Shown: positions 44,885 to 56,297 of the stretch, one piece after another
Numbering within the stretch: position 1 is the first letter of the stretch
How the letters are laid out: each line of letters begins with the position of its first letter
From: Lutjanus erythropterus
Lineage: Eukaryota > Chordata > Actinopteri > Lutjaniformes > Lutjanidae
Assembly: GCA_020091685.1 (NCBI GenBank)
Contig: CM034607.1
Location: forward strand, 36,602,482-36,666,481
Direction: 5' to 3'
Length of the DNA stretch: 64,000 nt
Program-made: the position numbers and the translations under genes
The notes under the pieces: model-generated
Databases searched by the model: none
Told to the model about the DNA's origin: nothing
What the model saw: only the letters and a program-made list of their open reading frames with translations

Positions 44885-47040
44885 GCTTCTCAGCAAAGAT
44901 ATGTAATTTCCTGTCGCCTGTCAAAATAAAGCTCCATAATTTTACTGACATTCACACGTCAACCTCACCATTTTTTTCTTTAAATCAATCAATCAATAAA
45001 TTGAGCACAACAAAGGAACAACCGGTCAAACTAATAAAGCAAACGACAAACTTGAAACACTTGGAGCTGCGACAATTAATCGACTATTAAATGAATCTAC
45101 AACAGAAACTGAACCATGATGATCGATCAGTGGTTACAGAAAGTAAAAGAACTGAGGTTTCTCTTCATCATCATCTTATGAACCATCTCTAACTTTCTGA
45201 ATGAAACGACAGGATTCATCCACACCATCCTGTTCCAATCATTTTCGGCGCATGTACATTTCTGGACTTCAAAATAAAAGCCCTCTTCATTCTTCTTTGG
45301 ATTAGGCAGACTAGATGCCACAGTGATGCATCACTGCCCTCTATTGTTTGTTTTTAAAGTTCCTTTGACACTTTATATTCTCCTGTACAGTCCAATGTTG
45401 TGCAAATTTTCCAACAGTTTTTCACTTTAGTGCGCTTGAAATAAAAGGTCTGAAGGTTTAATGAGACAATAATGAAAATTAATCACAGTATTTACAAAGA
45501 CCAGTGACACAAATTCAACAACCATTATTTCTAAAACTTACTCCCGCATATATATATACTATTAATCCAGCTAGAAAAAAATATACTTTAACAATTTCTA
45601 TATGATAAAATAAAACAAAATAAAAATGTTAAAATCCTTCAAAATCTCAAACTAACAATACCTACTGATAACACAGCTGTAAAAATGTGCTATTATAATC
45701 AGCTTTGTTTTAAAATAGATTTTTCTGAAAATGTTGTCCTTTAAAGTTTAAAGTTGTGACCCAGATGACTTAGGCATACAAAGGGTCACTTCCTGGTTTT
45801 AAAAGGCAGGAACACTGTTCAAACACTGGTAAACTTTATATTTTTAGACAAATTCATTCAATAATATTTTTATCAGATGTGTCTCAGACATAACATGTCG
45901 ACTTTGTAGTCCTAAATCAAAGATCAACAAGAATTTGTGGTTTAAAAATGTTCCTGATTTCTGTTTCAGGTTTGTGTGTCTCTTATTGTAATTACTTGAC
46001 TTCAGCTCTTCAGTGTGCTCACAGATGAATTCCAGCACAACCAAAAAAAAAAAACTTTTCCAAAACAAAATACTCATCAGTACTTTCAGGAACAAAAACA
46101 CACAGGTTTTCTCAGTCATTTTTATAATTGTGCAAAACAACTGATAAACAGATTCTGAACATCCAAAACTTCATCTCATTTAAATATCTGTCCTATATTA
46201 CTTAAAAGTGTCTTTGGCAGGACAGAATTTATCAGTCAGTTTAAAACAAATTTCCTTTTCTTTGTTGGTGATTAAGTGTTGATTAGGCAGAAACCCAGAG
46301 ACTCTATGAGAGGGAAATGCTGTCTTGTCCTCCTCTGAGATTTAATGATTCCATGTTGTTTCAATAGAGTCCATCCTGGAAGGTTCCAGCACCACAGAGC
46401 TGCACCCACTTATTCCACTAGTGCATACAGGCAGGTTAGTTAGCAGAGCTAACAAATTGATCTGCTATCATCGATTGTTTTTCCAACCCAGTTTAGATGA
46501 AATCAAGCCCCACTTCTGTATACTTCCATATGACAAAAGAGTCAGCAGCATCTGACAGCCAGTTAGGCGTACAAATGATGACAACTACTATAGCTCCACC
46601 TCTAGGCATCGGCCACGGGTCCAGTCTGACCATGGACTGGACTCATGGCACAGTATCTTGATTTCATTTAACCTGGGTTGGAAAACGATGTGATCTCCTA
46701 CCTGACATTTTACCTGCTAGCTGACCTGCTAATATTACCTGATAAATACAAAGAGATCCTCAAATGAAACTGGTAACTAACTGGCTGATCAACCAGCTAA
46801 CGACTAACTGACAAATCCTTCACAACAGACTGAACCTGAGCAACGGAACAGTTTTTTGTTTTGTTTTGTTTTTTTGGATGGATTTTCCAATAAATTTCCA
46901 CTACATTAAAAGATTTTAAGATCTATAACTGGATTATAAGAACTGCCCAGTGAATGTGTTATATGTCAGTCCACATGACTGAGGACTGAGGTTTTTCTTC
47001 ATCATCACCTTCACTATTCACAGGGACAGGAGTTAATGTG
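44885..47040. other. Region between ZNF-A and ZNF-B
   Basis: No intact gene. The block 45212-45290 (ATCCTGTTCCAATCATTTTC, then ATTTCTGGACTTCAAAATAA) matches 50525-50595 upstream of ZNF-B, so it is duplicated promoter sequence. Around 45064 is an 'AATTAATCGACTATTAAATG' hAT relic. A 29-bp inverted repeat pair lies at 46479-46685. The remainder is AT-rich. Confidence 0.5.
46479..46685. repeat. Inverted repeat, 29-bp arms with 149-bp loop
   Basis: The left arm 46479-46507 (TTTTCCAACCCAG...) and right arm 46657-46685 (...CTGGGTTGGAAAA) are reverse complements at about 27 of 29 positions. No direct repeat or known element was recognised around it. Confidence 0.6.
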
Positions 47041-50000
47041 ATATCAGTCTCTCCAGTCCTTCAACCTGCTCTCCTCCTGATTGGTCCAGAGTTCATGAAC
47101 TCGTGAGGACTCACCACCACACTTGTGTCTTTTGAGCTGACAACGCCAAGTGAATTTTCTGTCACAAACACTGCAGCAGAAAGGTTTCTCACCTGTGTGA
47201 ATTCTTGTGTGTGACTGTAAGTCTGCATTACATGAAAAGCACCTATTACAAAATGAACAGCTGTACGGTTTTTCTCCAGTGTGGATTTTCATGTGTGCCT
47301 GTAAATGGTCACACCTTGAAAAACATTTATTACAGAGTGAACAGCTGTACGGTTTTTCTCCAGTGTGGGTTCTCATGTGTGCCTGTAAATGGTCACACCT
47401 TGAAAAACATTTATTACAGAGTGAACAGCTGTATGGTTTTTCTCCAGTATGGTATCTCAAATGCTTCTGCAGATATGCCTTTTGGCCAAATGTTTTACGC
47501 ACTGGGCAACTGAATGGTCTTTCTTCTGTGTGAGTTTGCAAGTGGCAGTCCAGACCTGTTTTTTGCGTGAATGTTTTACTACAGAAAGTACAACAAAGGT
47601 TTGATTCCTGTATGAATTCTCATGTGTCTCTTCAGAACACCCTTTACTTTAAATATTTTACTGCACACAGAGCAGTGAAATTTTCTGTCAGGTCCTTACA
47701 GTCGGTATCTCTGTAATCTCTCTCATGTCCAGAAGAGTCTTCAGTCTTGTCTTCAGTATCAGGTGTTAAATGTGTATTTGGATGTGAGTTCCCAGCTGCT
47801 TCTGGTCCTCCACAGTCCTCTCCATCAGCTTCAGTTTTTATATGTTCAGTCTGTCTTTGATGAAACTGTGCAGACTGAGATTTGTCATCATCATCATCAT
47901 CATCATCATTATCATCTCCTTCGCTCTTCACAGGGACAGGAGTGAATGTGAACTTGATGATATCAGCCTCTTCCAGCTCTTGAAGCTGCTCTCCATCCTG
48001 ACTGGTCCAGACTTTCCTCTGTTCCTCTTTAATGTGTCGGGACTCTGGGTCCTCCTGGTCCATATTGGGGCTCCACTCCTTCTGCTCAGGGGCGTCTTTC
48101 TCTCACCAACAGCTGCTGGGTCTGCAGGAAACAGCAAACAAAACACAGATATTAAGGAAACCACAACTTTCTCCAGGATGGATCGATTTGGAATCAGTGG
48201 TTTTGCATCTCTTGGTAGGATCATGATGTCACTTCCTTTCTAGTCTCTGTTCCACAAGCTTCTGTAACTCAGTGTAATGTTAGCAGTAAAGCGTATAATA
48301 ATATCAGAAATGCTGCAAGCAGCGTTGAACAGGCCCACACACCTCTGGGAGCATGGACATATTCACAGTAATACTACAGAAACATTTTGTTTCATTAAGT
48401 TAAGACCAAACAATATCAATTTCATGTAGATTGAAGCTCAAATCGGAGAGATGATTCACAACCAGAAACTATTTTAGAACGTTGCAGAGAAAAGTAGAGA
48501 TGCTCTGATATCATTTTTCCTTCCTGATTCTGATACCTGATTTTGTAAATCAGCCAATTCCAATTACAGTTCCAACGTGTTAAAAAACAACCTCAGGGTT
48601 TTACCCACAAAAAAATAAAATAATAATAATAATAATTTAATCGTATAGTCAACTAATTGCACACATCCCCAGTAGGACTCACGTAACATAAAAGTCTACG
48701 TAACATAAAAGTCATGCAGAATTGCACATAATTCAAACATTTATTGCGAAGCAATTATTCTGTACAATAACTGAACTTTCTATGTACACAATATAAAAAT
48801 CTACACCTTTTTGCATCATGATGCACCACATGGTACACATAATTTTCATATTTCTTATTTTGTATCTCTTCTTCTATCATACTCTTATTGTATATATTTT
48901 GTTCTTTTATTACAATCTTGTCTCTGTGTATATTATAGTAGATTGTACATATTTTGTACAATTATTTTATAGTTTCTCTAATTGTTCTATGCTATATATT
49001 TTCTATTCTTGAAAATGCAAACGAAGCGAAAAGGAAAACAAATTATGTATGAACAGAAAATACTGTACACATCAACTTTATTATTTAATAAAAGACATTT
49101 TTTCATGGTGTGGACATTACATTACAGTTTTATTGTACATTGAAGTTTTGGTAGTTAACTGGTAATGTTTTGTTTGGTGCTCGGTTGGTAGAATGGGTCA
49201 GAAATCTACTCACAAAGTCAAAGTCATTTTTTATTTTCTCCTGTACAAAAAAATATTTATTAACAGTTACAAATAACAACAAAAAACTAAAGTTAACTTG
49301 TCATGTTCAGTCAAAGGCTACAACGTCCAGAATATCACATAAAGTTTAAGAAAATAATGCATAATCAGTTTAAAAAAAAAGTCATGTTCCGATTATTCTG
49401 GCTGAGATTGTGATATAATTCATGGGAAAATCAGTTTTGAAATACTATTTTCATTTTGCTGAAAACAATTCATTTGTAATGATGTGACATTTGTTGTCGC
49501 TTGTTTTCTTTTATGTGAAACAAGATTTTTAGTCCAGCTCTACAAACCTCATCATAACGACGTTCTCACAGTGTTCCTTTCTTTTAAAATAATAATAATA
49601 ATAATAATTGTAACTTAGATTTGGACACTGGACTCAGTCATATTGTGATTTTGATTTGACTGTGATTAATTGCGCGTCATATTAAGAATATCTTTAAAAC
49701 TCTGGTGTGATGTCTTTAAATGCCTCGTTTTTATCTAAACTCAACAATATTCAGTTTATTACAAGAACAAACAGAGAAAACAGGAAACTTTCATGTTTCA
49801 GAGGTTGAAAACAGCTTTTTCATAAAAGTTTACTCAAACAATCAATTTAGTTTAATTCTTTTTACCACCTGTGTGAGTTACTAGATACGGTCTTTAAATA
49901 GTGTGAGTAGTTTATGAGAAAATACTTTGTACGTTTATTTAAATATTGTTTAACAGCAGTAGTTTTACTGGCAGTAATATTTCATGATGGATTTTGTCTT

Positions 50001-50403
50001 TGAGTTCAGGTTTTCAGTTTGTGTCACTGCAGAAACATCAGATACTATAAAGAACCGTGTTACTGCGGAACGTGTTACTTTTATACTTGTATGATACTCT
50101 GAAGTAAAGTATCTGATTACTTCTGTCGTCTCAGAGTGTAAGTAGTGATGAGTGTGTGATCAGTGATCAGAGCTGATCGATCAGTGATCAGTGAGTGAGT
50201 GTGGGTCCAAACCTGCTCTGTGTAACCGAAGTTGAGGGTTGAAAACAGCGTCCAGTAGTCTCCGTTGTCTCTCGTTCTCCTCTTTTGAACGACAAAGTGT
50301 CTCCTCGTACTCTGCTATCGTTCTTTCAAACAGACCAAATATGTCTTCAGCAGCCGCAGTTAGTCGCTGCTTCACCAACTCTCAACATCTGGACTGTAGA
50401 CAT
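47041..50403 (-). pseudogene. ZNF-B, decayed C2H2 zinc-finger gene
   Basis: Same two-exon plan and strand as ZNF-A. Exon 1 remnant 50213-50403: ATG at 50403, then a 2-bp loss after codon 8 breaks the frame, although the 3' half (LVKQRLTAAAED to NPQLRLHRA) and phase-1 donor are intact. Exon 2 remnant runs from 48121 (acceptor TTTCCTGCAG). A frameshift lies before DQEDPESRHIKEE, another before the first finger (frame ends TALCAVKYLK then stop at 47644). The first finger (PDRKFHCSVCSK) is in a third frame and is cut by TAG/TAA in finger 2 near 47580. The final frame (47541-47044) encodes five fingers, one missing its second Cys (SCPVRKTF). Two adjacent fingers are near-identical. At least four lesions make a functional product implausible. 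Confidence 0.8.
48122..50212 (-). other. Intron of the ZNF-B pseudogene
   Basis: AT-rich, with short (AAT)n runs near 48624 and 49588. Around 50148-50212 it repeats the GATCAGTGATCAGAGCTGATC sequence found next to the ZNF-A exon 1 donor (44455-44550), showing that the duplication extends into the intron. No other gene seen. Confidence 0.55.
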
Positions 50404-50407
<4 letters not shown>

Positions 50408-50464
<57 letters not shown>

Positions 50465-50491
50465 CACACACACACACACACACACACACAA
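50408..50491. repeat. (CA)n microsatellite directly upstream of the ZNF-B start codon
   Basis: CA run with one GTCA interruption near 50462. It sits in the same place relative to the ATG as in ZNF-A. Confidence 0.95.
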
Positions 50492-50690
50492 AACATTTTT
50501 GAATGAAAAAAAGGGGACTGGTCGACACCATCTTGTTCCAATCATTTCCGGTACATGCACGTTTCTGGACTTCAAAATAAAAGCCTGATGCTTTTCTGAG
50601 ACAAAAATGAGTTACAATAAAATCATTTCTACTGTACTCACTGCTGGTCCACTACATGTGTATATGTCTTTGGTTAATATGCATTGTAAG

Positions 50691-51042
50691 CAGCGGTGGA
50701 AAGATTACTGCATATCTGTACTCAAGTACAAGTACTACTAAAATATTACTCAATTACAAGTTAAAGTGCTGGTGTTAGAATACTACTTAAGTAAAAGTAC
50801 AAAGTAATATTTTACTTAAGTAGTAGTAGTATACTTTTTAAACATTGACATTAAATGAATTATCAACAGCAGCATTAAATCAAACCTTCAGTCTCACGCT
50901 CACCTCTTTTTTAACAAATAGCTGTAAACACTAACAATCGACTGGTGGTCTGACTGAAAATCTACATATAAAAGTACAAGTACCTCCAAAAACTACTTAT
51001 TTACAGTAATTTGAGTATTTGTAATTAATTACTTCCACCCTG
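50691..51042. mobile_element. Non-autonomous hAT-like element (CAGSGGTGGAA ends)
   Basis: The left end CAGCGGTGGAAAGATTAC and right end GTAATTAATTACTTCCACCCTG are inverted repeats beginning CAGCGGTGGAA / CAGGGTGGAA. The flanking 8-mers ATTGTAAG (50683-50690) and ATTGTATG (51043-51050) match at 7 of 8 positions. The interior is rich in ACTTAAGTAAAAGTAC-type sequence. It lies between ZNF-B and ZNF-C. Confidence 0.65.
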
Positions 51043-51050
51043 ATTGTATG

Positions 51051-52690
51051 TATGTAATATCTTCTGTAACATTTTAACAGCAGTTACTGCACATGTCTGA
51101 AACAAATTTCTTTCAGAACAGTCAAGTGTATCGATCTCTCTGTGTTCCATTAAGATATTATCTTATGTTAATTATTAACATTATCAATATTTAACATGAA
51201 TTACATATATAAGGTAAGATATGATCAACTTTATTGCAAATAAATAAATATAAATCTTTAAATCATAAAGGAATATTTCAAATAAAGTAAAAAATGAAAT
51301 ATTAAATAATAATATTTTAAAACAAAAACACGTAAAGTATAAACACTATATACACTTTTCTCTTGAACAGATATATGGATAATTGGACTCATGTTGTAAT
51401 ATACACATGGTGTTTAGTATTATACTAATGACACAAAATAGAAATATTATTGCCTTAAAATGGAAGTGCACAAATACAGAGGTTTGGTTGCCCAGATGTT
51501 CACATGAGATCTGTGCATTTATGTGATCTGCTGAGCAGCAGTTCATCAGACCGACCAATCAATCAATCACCAAACTCAATCAATCACCAAACTCTCTCTG
51601 AAGGTCAGGAAAGATGAAATACATGAGATCATTTTGTTTCTGATCTAAACTGATGCTTCAGAGCAGCACAAAAACGAATCTGTGTCAGAAACATAATCAT
51701 CTTTAGGTTTGTGTTTTTGCTTTATGAACAAGAAAACTACGACTCCTCAAATCCACATTCAGGAGCTGCAAAACTCTTTTGGAGTGAAACCAAGTGATGA
51801 GATCAATGACTTCATGTTTGTCTTTTTCCCCCAACTTTTATGATCTGCGTGAAAAATTTAATCAGGTTTGATATAAATATTAAAGTAGTGTTTAGTGTGG
51901 AGATCGAGTGAGCTAAAATTTGCATCCTCAAAAACATTTGGTTTAAAAATCTATCACAAAATGTAAGGAAGTGTATTTAAACCAACCCTCATTTCAACTG
52001 TTAATGTAATTTACCATTAAAGGTGTAACTTTATAATCAGTTATCAGTGATCTTTACCTCTGACCTGCCTGTAAACTCACTGAAATGAAAGTGATTAATA
52101 GTTCATAATTTATTTTTCAGCACCCAAATAATGACAAATCAGATTCACAGCTCTCTGTGAACAACTTTCAAAGATTATTTTTTAAAAGATTCCAGATTAT
52201 CTAAAGATGAAAAGTAAATAATCTTAACAAAAGATTAAAGAGAGAGTGTGTTTGGGTGTGTGTGGGTCAGTTGGAACAGATGAAACTTTTGATTTTAGGA
52301 GAATTATCGGTTTATATTTGTTAATGTGTTTAATGTTCAGTATGTTTAGAATATATTTAATATGTTTTCAATAAATACTAAATGTTACATGAGTTAAAAC
52401 TAAAACTCCTGTTCAAACTAACTGAGTCATGAATCCATCCTGTTAGTCACATTTTAAACAATAATATTAAATGTTTCATATGTTTTTAATTTGCAGAACT
52501 GTAAAGGATTAACGGTAACAAAGTCAAATATACATTTGGAAAAGTTAGAATAGAATGGATAATCTAATGAATAATTTTGTTATATAATCAAACATGATGT
52601 GGCTTTAATTTTAAACATCTGGTCACCTTATATTAAAAGCATGATTCACATTTATTTTCCTAAAACAATTATCAACTTTTATTGTGAACG
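51051..52690. other. Intergenic region upstream of ZNF-C
   Basis: AT-rich. It contains copy 4 of the dispersed AT-rich repeat at about 52070-52235 (CACCCAAATAATGACAAATC, TTCACAGCTCTCTGTGAAC). No gene seen. Confidence 0.5.
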
Positions 52691-52698
52691 TCAGTGTA

Positions 52699-52708
52699 GC
52701 GGAAGTAG
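52699..52708 (+). promoter_or_regulatory. ETS-like promoter motif of ZNF-C
   Basis: GCGGAAGTAG, a GGAA core in favourable ETS/GABP context, 150 bp upstream of the ATG. The following 140 bp is comparatively GC-rich and lacks a TATA box, as in housekeeping-type zinc-finger promoters. Function is inferred. Confidence 0.3.
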
Positions 52709-52850
52709 TATGTTTGTTTCGGGTCTTGGCAGTTCCTTCTGGCAGACGGTTAGCGGTTAGCTTGTGTGTTAGCCTCTGTGTTATAATGAGTGGAATGTTT
52801 CGGTGAATCTGTCCTCTCAGTGTCCACTTTGACTCTGTCCAGAGTGTAAA

Positions 52851-53031
52851 ATGTCCTCCAGACTTCAGGAGCGGACAGATTCATTCAAACAGCAGCTGCT
52901 GACGGCACAGAGACGACATCTGATTGGACACTTGGAGACAACAATATCCGGATATGAGGAGCAGATCGATCGACAACAGAAGCTGCTGGATGTGATTTTA
53001 CAGCCTAAAATCAAACTGAGAGGAGCTGCAG
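52851..53031 (+). CDS. ZNF-C exon 1, helical N-terminal module
   Basis: ATG at 52851 with A at -3 (GTAAAATGT). 181 bp, ending in GCTGCAG|GTTTGT (phase 1). The 60 residues are charged and helical: SFKQQLLTAQRRHLIGHLET, then TISGYEEQIDRQQKLLDVIL, then QPKIKLRGAA. This aligns with the ZNF-A/ZNF-B module (ERTIAEYEE...RQRRLLDAVFNP) and is probably a short coiled coil for dimerisation or partner binding (inference). The intron to the next copy is 3.1 kb and contains nested hAT elements. Confidence 0.8.
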
Positions 53032-54035
53032 GTTTGTTCTCTTTAGTTCTGCTGCTGGAAACATGTTGACTGAACTGATGCTAAGCTAACGTTAGCATAA
53101 CCACCTACTCTCTGTTAGCCGCAGCTGCTAGCTCCTGCTAACGAGTTTCATTTGGTTCTTTGACTGCTTTGATTGATTACTTTTTAATGTATGAGGCCAT
53201 TTGAAGGTGCCTCAGGTAATTAAGTATTTTACTTGAGTCCAAATTAAAGATACTTCACCTGAATATTTCCATTCATTTTATGTAACTCTATATTTATACT
53301 CCACCACATATCTGAGGTAAATAGTCTCCTTTTTGCACTACATTTTGTCTGACAGAATTAGTTACTAGTTACTTTTTAGATTACAGTGTTTCATACTTTC
53401 CTGTCCAGTGAAAACCATGTATCTCCAGATATGTTCCTGTTGAAAACTTTACAATGAGACTACTTTCATAAAAGATTTATAAACATCCATAAATATGATA
53501 AACTAGTTATAACAGTTTAAAACAGGGTTCAAAGGGTTTTCACTTGTTCAGAGCAAATCTGTCAGAAATCTGTAAATGTTCACTTCTCTCTCTACTAATG
53601 GTTTTAAGCTGAAATCATTTTTTTATTAAAAATGACCAAATCAAGTAATCAATTAATTAACCCTGTCACAATCTTGCCAATTGAAAAATAGGTCCAAACA
53701 TTATTACTCCATTACTAGTGTTCTCTCAGTATTATTAGTTACTTTTTACTTTTTCTGTTCTGCTCAGTGGTCAGACTCCAAACTAGGACTAAAAGTTTTG
53801 TGCTCTTTCCTTAACCGATCGTTCTAAACACAAACAATCAATGAATTGATTAATCATCAATAACACAGTATTTGTGCGTGTGTTCATGTTCATCCACATG
53901 TCCTGTTTTCATTGGCCTGTTTGCGATTGGATCATCTGATTGGCTGCAAAAATGCAGATGGAAGGTTTGGATATTAATTAAAATTGTTCTCAGTACTCAA
54001 TTATGATTTTAAAAGTAACTAAGTAGATTACATAG

Positions 54036-55011
54036 TAGGAATTAATCTGTCTGATTTCGATCCAATTCGATTACCATTATTGAGGTCGATTCGATTACCA
54101 ACGATTTTCAATTATTAACGATTCTCGATCAGCGATTATTGATTTTCCATTTGACAACAGTAACCCAAAATACACCACAGTTATTGCACCATTAAAAAAA
54201 ACAGTCAGTTGCTGAACTCTTTTATTGAGTAACAACTCAAAGCACTTCCTGTGTAGTGCAAAAAGAAAAAAGTGGTGGGATTAGAGTTAAATTATTTTAA
54301 AAATGCACTTGTCTGGCTCAATGTCCCGCCTACCAGCATCTGATTGGTTAGAAGTGATGATCAATCAATCAATCAGCAGACACACTGTGTGACAGGCGGG
54401 GTGAGACAGAGCTGCAGCGGTGAGCAGAGAGGAGCTGTGTAGAAGTTAAGACAGCTGATATCACCAAAGTTTCAATCAACATCACAGTTTGATGATCTGT
54501 TTCTATGGTGATAGCAGAGTTACATCAGTGAAAAAGTTATGGTCTGGATTTCACTCAAGGCGACGTGGCGACTTTTAAATCAGAGCTGAGCTGCACAGCA
54601 CATCTGTCCTTCTGTTCACTGCAGCTCTGCATGGAGATTTCAGGTTTTATAACTTATACAAAACTAACAGTGACAGTAAAACTATGATGCTCACATGTGG
54701 TCCGAACCGTAGAGGACGATCCGTACGGGACACGGGTCAACTGTGATCTGTTGCAGCCCTAGTTAGTTGCTCGTTGCTGGTTGATCCTCGTCCATTTTAC
54801 ACACCTGCTCATACGGCTCACTCGCTCTGGCCGCTGCACACACTTGCGAATTGGAACTGAGCGCGCTCGCGTGACGTTGACCGCAGGATAACATTTTTGC
54901 AAAATAAAATAATGCAAAAAATAATCGATTTTTGAAAATTTAATAATCGATTCATACTTGTCCATAACATAATCACGATTAATTAATAATCGATTTTTTT
55001 CACCACCCCTA
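54036..55011. mobile_element. Non-autonomous hAT element with another hAT fragment nested in it
   Basis: TTACATAG occurs on both sides (54028-54035 and 55012-55019), an 8-bp duplication typical of hAT. The right end is AATCGATTTTTTTCACCACCCCTA; the left TAGGAATTAATC end is diverged. Between about 54255 and 54760 it holds a left-truncated copy of the element at 42547-43300, ending TGATCTGTTGCAGCCCTA. It lies in ZNF-C intron 1 and has no transposase frame. Confidence 0.65.
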
Positions 55012-55674
55012 TTACATAGTGTAATGAATACTTAATCACAAATTAAAGTACAGACTTGAGAGTTTACTCATAAAAGTACAAGTACTCAAAAAAAAATAAT
55101 TACAGTATTTAGAGTATTTGTAATGAGTTACTAACAATTATAACTGGCAGAAGGATCCTTAATGTAAAGTGTAAAACGGTGCAACTGAAAATACATATAC
55201 ATCTAAAAATAAAAAATGCTTAAATAAATTAATTTGATGCCAAAAGAAACTTTTTGACAGTTAAGGTCCACTGATGGTGTTTAAATGCAGGAACTTCTCA
55301 ACAAATCAGTGATGAAGTTGGCAGTGACAGTAAAAATACATGGGGGAAAAATAATAATTATAATAATAATGTTACAGCCCAAACCGACCCGACCTGACCC
55401 AAACCTGTCAGGTCCTGTCAGATCTGGGCACAGATCTCAAGCTCTAAGTCACTGTTGACCTTTTTCATTCTAACATGCTTATTAATACTTTATAATGTCC
55501 CTACAACCAATTAATAAGTTAGTTATAAATCATTTATGAAGGTGGTCTGATAGTGAAATGGTACTGAAGGTTCTTCTTCTTCAGTCAAATAAACTTTTTT
55601 CTTGGATCAGCTGAAAAATAAAATCAAGCTTTTTTTTCTGATTTTTAGAGATACATGATTCTCACAGGACAGCA

Positions 55675-55905
55675 ACCATATGATGGTTTTATGGACCATG
55701 ATGCATTGCTGTAGATTAAACCAGCCAACAGTGTTAAAATGAGCTCAACTTTTGAAAATCCACAGCAGTAAAATGCAGCAGGAATATTAATCCAATAAAA
55801 ACACTGACAAGAACATTTTCCTGCAACTACTACTTAAATAATAATTTACTAAAGTGAGATTTTTAATACTGTACTTCTACTTGTAGTGGAGTATTTTCAC
55901 AGCGA
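55675..55905 (-). repeat. Dispersed teleost repeat, inverted copy
   Basis: Reverse-complement relative of 38628-38930 (GGACCATGATGCATTGCTG, AATATTAATCCAATAAAAAC). Confidence 0.5.
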
Positions 55906-55965
55906 GACGAGGTGTTTGCAAGCTCAGCATTAGATGCAGCCAAATCCTTCATACTGGTCCTTTAA
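55890..55965 (-). mobile_element. Fragment of the TTAA-flanked MITE
   Basis: Reverse complement contains TTTAAAGGACCAGTATGAAG followed by GGATTTGGCTGCATCTAATG, matching the left end of the element at 12282. Confidence 0.5.
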
Positions 55966-56111
55966 ATGTCAGTTGTTGTGAGTTTTAGCTCCAGTTCATT
56001 TAGAGAAATCCAAGTGAAAAACTGTTCATAGTTTATCCAGAAAATATCACTATTTCAAGCTTTAAGATAACTCATGTTTTTCCATAATGTGTGTGTGTTT
56101 CTGTATTTCAG

Positions 56112-56297
56112 AAACGGCAGATGTTCAGCAGTTGTCAGTGATTAAAGATTCATTCAAACAGCAGCTGCTGACTGCACCACGAGAGGATCTGATTGGACAC
56201 TTTGAGACGACAATATCCAGATATGAAAAGGAGATTGATCGGCAACAGAAGCTGCTGGACGCGATTCTTCAGCCGGAAATAAAGCTGAGAAGAGCAG
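56112..56297 (+). CDS. ZNF-C exon 2, second copy of the helical module
   Basis: Acceptor TGTATTTCAG ends at 56111; donor GCAG|GTTTGT follows 56297. At 186 bp with phase 1 on both sides it is a symmetrical cassette that can be duplicated or skipped without changing frame. It starts ETADVQQLSVIKD, which resembles the beginning of the zinc-finger exon of related genes, then SFKQQLLTAPREDLIGHFET, TISRYEKEIDRQQKLLDAIL, QPEIKLRRA. About three quarters of the module is identical to exon 1. The combination looks like a fusion of a linker start with a second helical module. The exon joins exon 3 in frame (G|TG GTT, giving VVPPDVQKLL). Confidence 0.8.
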
